NCBI GenBank assembly: GCA_012976225.1
Contig: JAAVVG010000004.1
Span: 372,001 to 436,000, forward strand
Direction: 5' to 3'
DNA length: 64,000 nt
Source of the DNA: Golubevia sp. BC0850
Lineage: Eukaryota; Basidiomycota; Exobasidiomycetes; Golubeviales; Golubeviaceae
The notes under the pieces were generated by a model that was not told the origin of the DNA, ran no database searches, and saw only the letters and a list, made by a program, of their open reading frames with translations. The position numbers and the translations under genes are program-made. This document shows positions 21,201 to 32,152 of the stretch, in pieces; position 1 is the stretch's first letter; the number at the start of each line of letters is the position of its first letter.

Positions 21201-24200
21201 TTGACGCCTCATCGAGTCTCCGAACGGGGGGAGGAGCGTCTTCGTCCTCTTCGCTTTCCGAGACTACCTGTCTGTTAGAACGAGTTCTTGATCCACGAGT
21301 GGAGAGACCTCTCTTGTTGTTTGCTCTTGAGGTGGCAGGAGCTGCAGCAGAGGGAGCGTCTTCTTCGTCGTCGCTATCATCTAGACCCCACCTACTGAAA
21401 TGCTGGACGATGAAAGACCAAGTTCCAGTGTCACGCTTATAGTCATCAAAATCGGTTTCTTTTCGGTTCTGCAACTTATTGATTAGCTGCTTGACTCTTG
21501 GGTGTGAGGCATCAGTGACCGGCTGCCTAGTTGATCGATCCAAAGGCCAGCACTTGTCCAAAGAGATCTTAGCAGGTACGTTCAATCCCTCGCCTCTAGG
21601 GGCTTTCTCCACTGGTCTATAACCTTCTTTGACTCCATCTTGAGCTCTGCAGTCTTCTAAGTCTGGATAAACGAAGCATTCCTTGAGCCTGATCTGAACA
21701 ACTCCACCAGCGATGTCTGACAAGTCAGGCAAGGAAGTCAAGTCAACGGGATCTAGGAACTCGATTTGACCGAATCCTTTCCTTCCCACCACGAAGGGAT
21801 GAACTGATTGCAGATCAGAGAAGGACCAGTTTCTGATATCTTGAATCGGAGGCTCGGTGAAGTAATCTCCTTCTTGAAGGTCTGCTTCCGCCACTCCGCC
21901 CAAAGAGGTGTTAGGAGAAGAGTTGACGTTGTTGAGAGGTAGACTTGCTTTCCTGTTAGGCTTTCCAAGAGGAGTTGAGGAAACGATGGAAGCTGGGTCC
22001 ACTTCCTTGCGACGCTGAGCTGGAAGTTCGTCCGAGAATAGTTGACCTCTGCGAGGAGCTACTGAGGAGGCGAAGCTAGCGTCTGGGTCGTTCTGAGATT
22101 GAGGTCCAGCATTGACGCTTGATTGTCTAAGCCGTGCAGCGCTTTCAGCGGCAGGACTGAATGCTACACCCCGATGAGCTGGAGCTGTACCACCTCTACT
22201 GAAAGAATTTCCAGATGGAGAGCCCTCCAAGAGAGCAGTCGAAGATCCAGCTCTGGGTCCGAAGACTGACCTCGAAGACCCGAATCCACTGGCAGCTCCA
22301 CTCGCTCCTGGTTCGTCCAAGTTCAATCTCTTGACACTTGGTCTTGAAACGAAGGCTTGAGGAGAGAGGAGAGATTGCTCGTCGCTGAAAGCTCTGAAGA
22401 CAGATGGACTAGCAGATCTTCCATACACGGAAGTTCCGGCGAACAGATGAGCGCCAGGAGTGGTCTGTCTCCCAGGAGTTCCACTTCTAGCTCCTCCGGA
22501 GACGCTAGATCCAAGTCCGGCAGTAGGGGTCCTACCTCTCAGTCTGGTGATGTTTCCAGAACTCGAAGGGCTTGAGCGGAAAGGGATCGTGAGAGGAGGC
22601 TGAGACTTCTTCTTCTGAGTCAGACTGAAAGGGATGACAGGTCCTTGTCCTGGAGGAACTCCTCCAATCTGAGAGAAGAGAGCATCGGTTCCGTAAGGGT
22701 CGCGATCTAGTCCTGGTTGTTGAAATTGCTGTTGAGGTTGATTTTGAGATTGACCGAATTGATTCTGGGGTTGCTGGTTGTTCTGCGATTGACCGAATTG
22801 ATTTTGAGGCTGTTGGTTGTTGTTTTGAGATTGTCCAAAGAGATTACCGCCGGTGTTGGTAGAAGATCCAAAGCTGAATCCTCCGCCCGTAGCTCCTTGA
22901 GCAGCTGGCTGATTGGCTCCAAAGAGAGAAGAGCCTCCGGCAGGCTGGTTTGATCCAAACAATCCACCTCCTTGCTGTTGAGTTTGATTGTTGGCTGGAG
23001 CACCGAAGGAGAATCCTCCAGGTTTGGAAGCAGCAGCACCTCCGAACAGTCCTCCTCCTCCGAAGCCAGTGGAGGCTGGTTGCTGAGGCTGTTGAGCCGG
23101 AGCAGATCCGAAGAGTCCCCCTGTTGCTGGCTTGTTCTGATTCTGGCCGCCGAAGAGACCTCCTCCGAATCCACCTGCCACTGGCTGTTGGTGCTGCTGA
23201 ACTGGCTGTTGGTGCTGCTGAGCTGGCTGGCCGAAAGAGAAGCCTCCTGCCGCAGGAGCTGAAGCGTTGTTGTTACCGAACAATCCTCCTCCAGGCTGAG
23301 AAGTGGGAGCAGGCTGGGTGTTTCCGAATAGACCGCCGGTAGGAGCTGGAGCAGAGGTTTGAGGAGCGTTAGCACCAGAAGTGGAAGCACCGAAGCCACC
23401 AAAGCTGAATCCGCCAGGCTTGGGAGCATTGTTCTGTTGAGCTCCGAATCCGCTAAAAGCCGGAGCAGTTGAAGTCGCTGGAGCTTGAGAGGCGGCTCCG
23501 AAGAGACCTCCAGGCTTTGGAGCGTTCGAAGCAGGAGCGCCGAAAGAGAAGCCAGACGCGCTGCTAGCTGGAGCTCCAAAGGCCCCTGCAGCAGGTGGCT
23601 GTTGCTGCTGTTGTTGACCTCCAAACGAGAAAGGTTGAGATGGTTGGTTTGGAGTGGTGGAGGTTTGACCGAAGCCTCCGAAAGCTGGCTTGTTCTGCTG
23701 TTGCTGAGCTCCTCCGAAACTGAACCCACCAGCAGTTGAGCTCGCTGGTTGATTGTTGTTGGTTTGTCCAAAGCTGAATCCAGTAGATTGAGCTGGTTGA
23801 GCTGCGGTAGATCCAAAGAGTCCTCCTCCTTGAGCTGGCTGAGTAGTGGTCGAAGCTCCGAAGAGACCTCCTTGCTGTTGAGGTTGCTGTTGACCAAACA
23901 ATCCACCAGTTTGCTGCTGTTGCTGTCCACCGAAAAGACCTCCCGTATTGTTATTTTGAGTAGCTCCGAACGGGTTGCTGTTCTGTTGAGGAGCAGCGCC
24001 AAACAACCCTCCGCTAGGTTGAGCAGCAGGTTGACCGAATCCACCAGTAGTTTGAGAGGGCTGACCAAAGGAGAATCCACCAGCAGCCTGTCCACCGTTC
24101 CCAGTCTTTCGGCCTTGTTGATAATCTTGAACTCTCAATTCCTCGACTGACACGTTTGAGTATTCTGGCATGAAGACGATAGAGATCGCATCTCTTTTAT

Positions 24201-25229
24201 GAGACTTCTTTCCACCACTAGTATCGTTGTCATCTTCTATGACCTCGCTTATCCTGTAAGCCGGGTAGGAAGAACCTTGAGTTGGAAGAGCTGCTGGTTG
24301 AGCGGCTGGAGCTCCAAAGAGGCCACCTCCTTGTTGAGGTTGAGCTCCTCCAATCTGCTGTTGTGGAGCTGCACCGAACAAACCACCGGCTGTTTTGTTG
24401 GCAGTAGCTCCAAATCCTCCTCCAAAGGTTGAGGTACTTTGAGGTTGGGCTTGGTTCTGAGCTCCTCCTGCGAGAGGAGAGATGAGGATGGAAAAGGGGA
24501 AAGGTGAGATCTTCAGACCTTGCAAAAAGCTTGGAATTTGAACTTTCCAGGGTTTCTTTGAATTAATCCATTCTTCATGACAGTTCTTCCCAAGCTACAG
24601 ACGACCTTTGAGCTCAGCTTCCATCCTTCCTTCCTCAACCCTTTTCTCTCCTCATTGTTCTAAGCTCACCAAAACTGAAACCTCCACCAGTCGCGCCACC
24701 AGTAGTAGCACCGAATCCACCAAATCCAGCTGGTTTTGCTTGTTGTTGAGCTTGCTGGCCGAAAGCTGGAGCTTGAGATGGTTGATTAGTGGATTGACCA
24801 AAAGTGAAGCCACCAGATTGAGGTTGCTGAGCTGCTCCACCAAATAAGCCTCCACCAATTGCTGGCTGTTGACCTTGAGGCTGACCAAAAGCGGGTGCCT
24901 GAGATTGACCAAAGGCTGAAGGAGGTAGAGGAGGAAAGAGGAGAAGGAAGTTAGATACAGGAAGGGGAATAGATCGATCTTGAGCGAGCAGCTTTCTCAG
25001 AGTGACCACATGAAGAGTTAAGGATAGCTCATGAACTTTCCTCGAATAAGAAAGGTAGAAGAGCGAGGATGGAAGAAAGAAAGGAGAGAGTCTGTCTTCT
25101 TTACTCACCACCACCGGTTGTACTGGCACCGAAAAGACCACCTCCCTGTTGCTGTTGCGGCTGCTGCTGCTGCTGCTGATTGTTATTGTTCTGACCAAAT
25201 CCACCGAATCCACCACCGCCACCAAACAT
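18283..25229 (-). CDS. NUP145: NUP98-NUP96 nucleoporin precursor (NUP145 homolog)
   Basis: Six exons, 25229-25109, 24915-24670, 24467-20552, 20438-20327, 20246-18533 and 18443-18283, in phase, giving 2089 residues. The N-terminal half is a nuclear-pore FG nucleoporin with many GLFG and FG repeats in a Gln/Asn/Ala-rich spacer. A GLEBS-like motif at about residues 200-245 (VIEDDND...MPEYSNVSVEELRVQDY) would bind the mRNA export factor Gle2/Rae1. The autoproteolytic domain starts near 988 (GDYFTEPP) and ends in WSFIVQHFS. Self-cleavage is expected between Phe1146 and Ser1147 in the HFS motif, releasing a Nup98-like and a Nup96-like product. After a Ser/Asp/Glu-rich linker comes the helical Nup96/Nup145C region, a Y-complex scaffold. 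The introns within the repeat region, 193 and 202 nt, are long for this window. Confidence 0.93.
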
Positions 25230-26180
25230 GTTGGACGAAGTAGAAGGAGGAGGTTGAGTTAGAGTTAGAGGGAGAAGCAGTAGTTGCTGGCTTAAAGAAG
25301 ACCCTCTCTCTCTCTCCTGTGACTTGAACCTGACGCTAGAGGATCAGGAGGTTGAAAATTTGAAGGTGAGGATGAAGTTACTTTTCCAATTCGAATCTTG
25401 CAATAGAGAAGAGGAGTAGGATACAGGTGAGAGGCAGCGATGCAGCTTCTCTTGCAGCAGCGCACTTCTTCTTTCCATTTCTCTCGTCATCCAGCAATTA
25501 TTCGCGATTCTTCCCTTTTCATTTTCTCCTTTCCCTCTCTCTTCTCCCACCACCTTCTGCACCATGGAAACTTTTAAATTTGAAAGCAGAGGAATCACAT
25601 TGAAGTCCAAGGAGGGTGTGGTATTAGGTTAGTAGATTACCTTGTTCAATGTTTGTTGGAAAACTGGGTGCGATTGGCTGCGTCCGTCTTGCGACTTTCG
25701 ACTTACACCTCGCTCCCTTCTACGGATCTGCATACTTGATTCCGCCCCATGAGGTATAGGAAATGTCTTGTTGGTTATGCGTCTGGGGACACAACGGAGT
25801 TTGTAAATCTACGTACTCTGGGAGTGTTTGCGTAATTAGTAGCGTCTTCTCTCGCATTGAGGCAATCTGTAAGTTCAAAAGTAGTAACAATAGGATGGTT
25901 TTTGTTCTTAGAAGGTACAAGTGAGTGTGAGGAGCTTTATAGCGTGTGAGAGGGGATTGCGTCTGCACTGAGGGGAAACGAGGGTAAACAATAGCAAGTA
26001 GTACAAATAGGAACAGCATTAAAAACGAAATAACAATAGGATGAGAACTTGGAGGCAGTGAGGGGTTAAAGGGGCAAATAAAGGTGTATTTAAGGGGACA
26101 GCGGGTGAAACAGCGATTGAGGACGAGGACGATGAGAACACGGAATTGGGACACGAAGTAGAACGGGAAAAGGCGCAGAA
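25230..26180. other. Intergenic region upstream of NUP98-NUP96
   Basis: The likely promoter of the nucleoporin gene, which starts at 25229, and the 5' flank of the decayed MATH/BTB gene. Minus-strand frames of 77-163 codons lack domains and consist mostly of Leu, Ser and Phe from pyrimidine-rich DNA. Confidence 0.5.
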
Positions 26181-27420
26181 ATGGTGGGAGAAATGCGAGT
26201 CGAAATTCCATTCCACCAACAATGTTTCAATCTCTCGATCTCGACCTCTCAACTCTCATTCTCTCCCTTCCTTGCATACGTCTTAGGCTCCGACGTTCCA
26301 CTCTCTTCGATCCAGGTCATCAATACAGTTTCAGAGTCTTCGTTCTCACGGGTAAGAGTGAGTTGATGCCCAAACAGTGCTGCTGTTCGCCTTTCTGCAT
26401 TCTTCTCCAGTGTGAGATTTCTGGTTCCCTCGTACTCAACCCCTGAAGCCTACATTCGTTCCACTCCTTTCATCATAGGTATATCTCTGTCAGGATTCCC
26501 TCAATCAATGGGACCAGTTAAGATTGGAACAACCAAACTTACCCACCGATGCTCGCGACAACCTATTCGCCTCTTTCTACGATCGCGATTCACGCTGGGA
26601 TTTAGAGTCGACTTCAAGCATCGATACAAACAATTCGAACAAATTCATCAAAGCCCATAGAAAGGTTTTGGAGAAATAGGAGTATTTCAAAGATAGTGAG
26701 TCATAGGTCGGAGAGAGGCAAGGTGTTTCTAGGAGCTTGAACCTGTTTTCTCTCTACTCTGTGTACGAGTCTTCTCTAGATCCAAAATTATTGGATCTAA
26801 GACTTTACCGAGGGGAGGATCTGATACCGATCGAGATGAACATGGTCGATTCGCTAGCAAGCGCGCAAGAAGAGACTTCACCGAATCCAAACCATCGAAG
26901 GATGTTCTCGATGGTCTCGCTTTGCCAAACGTTACCCTAGAGGTCGATTACAGGACTCTGAGAGCTCTGGTCAGATTAATCGTGAGTGCTCTTTATTTCA
27001 AACTCTCTTCAGAATTGTAATCGACTCTCTCAACACCCCTTTCTATCGCCACAGTACACAGGCTCGATCTCTTTGTACGTCAGTCACGTCGTGCCTGCCA
27101 CAGAGGATCCACCTAGAGCATCTCTTCTATAAGCTCATCGTTGTGAAGCTAAGAGTGCATGGGCAGCAGCTGATCGCGTGAGTACTCAAGCTCAAGAGCG
27201 ACTGGATTTTGAGCACATCAACTCGATGAACTTGAATTGACTACTCCCAGCACCGATGTACACCCTTCACTCTGATTCTAGTATGGAATCCCTGAGTTCA
27301 AACCGGTAGCAGCTCTTCATGTTATCTACCACCTCTCCGTCGAAACTGTCCTTTCAGATCTGATTTTGAGTGGAATTTCCGGACAGCTGCTAGACATATA
27401 CAAGGCCTACATCAAAATGG
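26181..27420 (+). pseudogene. Decayed MATH/BTB-domain gene
   Basis: Fragments of one protein lie in order but cannot be joined into a full reading frame. There are MATH-like pieces (HQYSFRVFVLTG, then AYIRSTPFI), then a BTB domain: KFIKAHRKVLEK, EYFKD, VTLEVDYRTLRALVRLI and, after an intron at 26982-27054, YTGSISLY. A BACK-like tail follows, with AKSAWAAADR and, after another intron, YGIPEFKPVAALHVIYHLSVETVL to IKM at 27420. The BTB frame is stopped by TAG at 26677-26679, where a sense codon is expected between LEK and EYFKD. A TAA at 27130-27132 stops the next exon. Frame changes are also needed between the MATH-like pieces. Splice sites are still intact, so decay looks fairly recent. An assembly error or a badly resolved gene model is the alternative. 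Confidence 0.5.
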
Positions 27421-27862
27421 TGAGTTCAAATACATATTGGAATCAAAAGATAAGAGCACGCCATGAAAGACTAAAAGCTCAACTGGACCACCTCTTTCTC
27501 ATCCTGTCAGAACCTCGTCAAGGTGAGAGCCTCGAAGTCACTCCTCGGAGTCTTGACAGAGTTGGCTCATCAGGTCTATCCAGCTTCGTCAGCCGAACTT
27601 TTGACGGAAGTGATGCAGTCGATGGAAGTAGAGGCGTGATGGCAAATGGATCTTCGGCGTTCTTTCCAACCTCTCTCTATTCTTGTCTCCCTGACGTCTT
27701 CTGTCTTTGGTCTCAAACTTTTCTCTCATTCTGTAACATTAAGCATTCGTAGCAATATGATTGATTCTATTCTTGAAGAGAAAGCGTGAACAAAAGAGGT
27801 ATCTTACGCGCACCGTCGAGCCATCTTCAAATCCATCAGCCTCTCCAACCATCTCAAACAAC

Positions 27863-29603
27863 ATGAGCTCTTCTACAGGAGAGATGGCGGCTCCATCTTC
27901 ATCATCATCTTTAGAAACGGATGAAGCCAGAGCTCTACAATTCGAGAAGGAAATGGAATCCAATCCATCAGCGATAGAGACCAGCACTTCTTCATCCAAA
28001 CCTAGACTCTCAGCTCAACCTTCAACCAACGCTACTGGAAGAAAATCGATCTCAAGTAATACGAGGAAAGATGTCAACAAACCATCTAATTCATCTCATC
28101 CCAATCCGATCTCATCCACTTCGGCATTAGCATCCTCATCCTCTCCTACCTCAACCTCTACGCGTTCAACTTCAGCTCTCAATCCATCAGCAACTGCTGC
28201 TCCTAGAAGGTCAAGTGGAAGAACTTCTCGTGATGCAAAGCAAACAGAACCAGTCGCTTCATCTTCCAAAAGAAAGGCGGAAGATTTGGACACAGATACA
28301 GATCAAAGGTTGAATCAAGTTGCTGGTCAGACAGAAACGGAACCGGAACAACCGCAAGCAGAAGGAGTTGAAGAGGAAGTTGTACAAGAAGAATTGCCGA
28401 ACAGGAGGAGGGATCTTATGAGGAAAGCTTGGTCGAGGTTCATGACCCTTGTAGATACCAAAGTTACGTGAGTTACTCTATCTCAAAAGCTGGTCGAGAA
28501 ACCTCGTGGCAGGGCGGTACAAGACGTGTTTTCTGAGTGGTATCAATCATACCGGGCTTCCTGAATGGCATACATTCAATGTCTGACGTGACGAGCATGG
28601 TAGATGGCTGGTTCAGGGAGAGGGAGGGGGAACTGATTTCTCATGCTTTAAGGAGAACATCATCTCCCATGCTAGCCAGTTCCTCGCAACAGATTACTGA
28701 GGCTACTACGAGGTCAGAAACAGCTTGCATGCTATTGGACGCTTGGTACTTCACTTCCTTCGATTGAGCAAACACGCTGATCTACTCCTCCCAACCTATC
28801 CTTTGTCCAACTCTCTACCACAGTTTCCAAGCAATGGCAGACTCTCTCCCAAATGTAGATCCTGAAGTTCTCAAAATCGCACGTGAGAGTTTCATCGAGG
28901 AACTCAAATCTTCAATGGAAGCGGAATTTGACAAACTTGAGGACGAATTAGATCTACCTAACAAACTGAGAAACCTGGAGGAATTAGCTCAAGATGCGGA
29001 TAGGAGAGCTAACGGAAAGAAGACAAAGAGAAAGAAGACTCCAGGGAAAGGGAAAGGAAAAGAACAGGAACAGGAACAGGAAGAAGAGGAAGATGAGAAG
29101 GATTGGGACGTTTGGAGAAAAGATTTGGACATCAAGACTGCCATTCATGCAAAGGGTATTCCGGCACAGAAGGACAGGATCAGAAGAATGGAAGATGAAT
29201 ATGCAGCTGTGAGTACTTTTGGTTCTTATTCTCCCTATTGATCTGTGAATTTGAAGATTCCCAAGCGTCGATACAGAACTGGTTCTGACTTCCTGCTCTC
29301 TGTCTTCCTCTCTCTCTCTCTCTCCCTCCCCCATTTTACTTTCATGTAAACAAATTTCATTTATCTTGAATCGTTCTTCCTCTCTGGCTTATCTAGCTTC
29401 AAGCTGAAACCTCAACTCTTCATCAAACTCTACTTCGTACCAATGAAACCATTGCAACTCGTCAGGCTGAAGCAAGTCACGCTTTAGATCTGTTGAAAGA
29501 GACCGTCGAAAGTTTACAGCCTCCGCCTTCTGCTCCTGATATGCGAGAACAGATTAGAGAGGCTTTACAAGGACTCATGGAAGAACTTGGACCTAGAAGA
29601 TGA
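27863..29603 (+). CDS. NNF1: Kinetochore MIND/Mis12 complex subunit NNF1 (PMF1)
   Basis: Three exons, 27863-28467, 28824-29208 and 29397-29603, in phase, giving 398 residues. Nnf1 is part of the four-protein Mis12/MIND complex that joins the centromere to microtubule-binding proteins. Seen here: RRRDLMRKAWSRFMTLVDTKVT, then after the intron FQAMADSLP, and FIEELKSSMEAEFDKLEDELDLPNKLRNLEELAQDA. This is the helical core of the Nnf1 family. A second coiled coil runs through the last exon (LQAETSTLHQTLLRTNETI). The first 170 residues are a Ser/Thr/Pro-rich, probably disordered extension not typical of yeast Nnf1. A Lys-rich then Glu-rich stretch lies at about 265-295. The first intron is 356 nt, much longer than most here. 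The start at 27863 is the first ATG after in-frame noncoding sequence. Confidence 0.82.
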
Positions 29604-30007
29604 ATCCTGTTGTCCAATTTAGTTTCTTGTCGGGAGATTCCTTTCTCCGTTCCTGTTGTCAAGGTCTTTCATCCTCATTTTTTCATTTCTTGGTCTACGT
29701 CCTTTGTTCCCCTCTTGGATCCTGTCTTCCATATCACCCAATGACTGCATGTAATAGTATGTTTTGATTCTTCTCGATTCTGTTCTCCCAACTTGGCAAT
29801 CAGGGATCTGACTTTCGGGATGATCGGAAATGAACACGTTGAGTAGAATTAAGGAAACCAGAGTGTGTATGCGGAAATTAACGTGAATGTTTTGTTCTAT
29901 ATAGAATACAGAAGAGATAGAAGAGGACAACACAGCTCGAGGGAATTATCGCGATGTTTGTTGAGAACGATCCGTTATACTTGCAAAAGCAGACGTTTAA
30001 ATGAACT
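29604..30007. other. Convergent 3' region between NNF1 and RPC9
   Basis: This 404-bp interval lies between two stop codons facing each other. It would hold both 3' UTRs. No gene is seen. Confidence 0.6.
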
Positions 30008-31282
30008 CTAATCGTTCGCTACCTCTTCATCATCGACGGCACCTTCCCCACCTCTGACCTCATCATCGAATTCTTGTTCTTCTACCATTTCCTCTCCATC
30101 AATGTCTACCGCTTCCTCTCCATCTACTTCGACCATTTCGATGTCCCCGTTTTGTACTGTCTCTTGTTGCTCTTGATACTGTTCTGCTTGTTCTCCATTG
30201 AGAGAAGGATCTAATGAAGAAATTGCAAAGGAAGTTGGGAAATGATATTCTAAAAGATAAATCAAGACGCTGAAGTGAGTTTCTGTGAATCGATCTAAGG
30301 GTTGCTCTATGATCTGGTTGATGTTTGAAGATCGTACATGAAAGAAGGGGGGAGCAGACAGAATCAGAACATAGAAGAGAGAAAGGACAAAATGCAGAAC
30401 GATGCTCAAAAAGTAGACTCACCGCATACAATTCTCCCACACTCTTAGGAACCAAATTGACCAACATCCATGTTTCAGCTTTCGTCAATTTCGCAAGTTG
30501 AGGGATTGGATCCAAGACGATTTCGTTCCCATCTTCATCGACCAAAGGCGGTCCTTCTTCCTCCTCTTCTTCCGGTCCATTTGGCTGTGTGACTATTCCT
30601 TCTATCGATCGATCATGATCTTTCGACTTCCCGTTGACTTGGGCTCTGGAGGTAGATGCTGATTTAGAATTGGATGGAGCGGAAGCCTTTTTGACCGAAA
30701 ATCCATGGTTCTCTAAAGAATTCAAGAAACTGTTGATTTCTTTTGCTGTTTGATGATTGGCTGATCGATGAGGTTTGGATAGCTCTGAGATTACCTGTTA
30801 GGAGTCCGGAAAGGAAAGAAGGGGTCATGATGGAAGAGAAAGGTGAACAGACGAGAAAGAAAAGAAAAAGAAAGACAGAGTCAGCTTTTGTCCAAATCCC
30901 CTGTCGGTCCTGGTTTTTGATGGTGAAGATGTCGTTTTCTGATTAGAGGATGAACTGAATCGATTTCACAAGAGTGGAGATGGAAGACAGCCTTCCAAGA
31001 AGAGAGGGAGGAAAAAGACGAGCCTTTTCTTTTGAAGTTCAAGCTCTTTCTTTCCTTTGTAAAGCCTTGTCTTGCTCCAATTCATCGACTGGTAGGAAGC
31101 AAATACAATGATCTCAGGATCTTACGCACTTCGAAATGAACTGTCCTTAAGTTTTGTAGAGCGGCTGAATCTTGATGTCGGTCTGATTTGGGTCTTGAAT
31201 GCTCCTCTGCTGAGGCTTCCTTCAGAAACTCGAGAACTTCAAAGTCTGATAAAAGTGCAGATCTTGGGTTTAACACTTTCAT
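30008..31282 (-). CDS. RPC17: RNA polymerase III subunit RPC9/RPC17 (CRCP family)
   Basis: Three exons, 31282-31130, 30794-30423 and 30313-30008, all phase 0, giving 276 residues. Rpc17/Rpc9 pairs with Rpc25 to form the stalk of RNA polymerase III, used in initiation at tRNA and 5S genes. Seen here: the N-terminal signature MKVLNPRSALLSDFEVLEFL, NLRTVHFE, EINSFLNSLENHGFSV, and the HRDC-like core LTKAETWMLVNLVPKSVGELYA. IIEQPLDRF follows across the last intron. The family has about 120-160 residues in yeast and human. The extra length here comes from an Asp/Glu-rich loop in the middle and an acidic C-terminal tail (EEAVDIDGEEMVEEQE). The first intron is 335 nt with a GTGCGT donor, chosen because it alone keeps phase with the exon that begins VISEL. 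Confidence 0.85.
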
Positions 31283-32152
31283 TCTGAATGAACAAGAGAC
31301 TTTTGATGAAACTTGAAGGTGGGGAAGAAGAAGGAAGTTCGTTCCAGGAAAGGCGTTTTTGAATCATCCGCGAGCACGCCAAAAACACGCGAACTCTACC
31401 TCTTCTAAGTCTTTTCTCCAGACCTATCATCTCATCCTCAATTTCAAAGTAAGTCGCTATCTCCTTTAGGAGCGTACTCAAGAAGATCACGCCCCATCGA
31501 ATGTGATCCAGCCAGGCTATTCTTCTCAAACCGCATGTGCTCCATTAACGACATCTCACCTTCAGTCTCGACAAGTCTCAAATAAATCGGTTTCAACACC
31601 TCTTTTTCTCAAGAAGAACCTACGAATGATGGGGGCCATTGGAGGAGTTCAATCACAAAAGACAAATGGGAACGGTAACCGACTTCAAAGCCCTGCTGCA
31701 ATCCGTGAAGCTCTTTTTGGTGAATTACCTTCTATATCACAGCCTTCAAGACCTTTTCAGACCTAACACACTTCAACAAATGGTTAGAATCTCTGTTTAT
31801 GCTGTTCAGTTGGCCGATGCTGTGAGCACCCTTCCTTCGTCTTCGCCTAATTTTGCCCGTCTCCAAGACTAACCTTTGGCTTTTCCCACCTCGTCTGCCT
31901 TCCCCCAAGTAAATCACAATACTCAGAGTAATGTCGTTCAATGCTTACATCCTGCATTCAATCATTCTGGATGGTCTTTTAGGACACTTCTTCTCTACTG
32001 CTGACGCTCTGGGTTCGGCGGTTGCAGATGGAAGATGCTCAGAACGTAGATGGTAATCAAAGCACCAAGAAAAATTGGCATTGTTCGGAAGAGTAGCTCT
32101 TGCATAAAACGAGTAAAGGAAACGGGACTTTTCAGATCAGAATAGAGACAGA
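31283..32152. other. Intergenic region, no firm gene
   Basis: Two overlapping plus-strand frames occur (about 31501-31766 and 31639-31872), one giving VTDFKALLQSVKLFLVNYLLYH. They read plausibly but show no known domain, share the same bases in different frames and lack clear splice partners. I did not call a gene. The promoter of RPC17 lies near 31283. Confidence 0.4.

Noticed and set aside
22707-24095. 462-codon frame within the nucleoporin gene
   Set aside because: It is a second frame of the same strand through Gln- and Gly-rich repeats. The FG-repeat frame joins in phase to all neighbouring exons, so this one is a shadow.
28537-28767. 76-codon frame inside the first NNF1 intron
   Set aside because: It has no domain, and NNF1 exons join in phase across it. 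Listed as a question under findings, not as a gene.
31501-31941. Candidate gene on the plus strand between RPC17 and the dioxygenase
   Set aside because: Two competing frames look mildly protein-like but no ATG-led exon chain, domain or signal was found.
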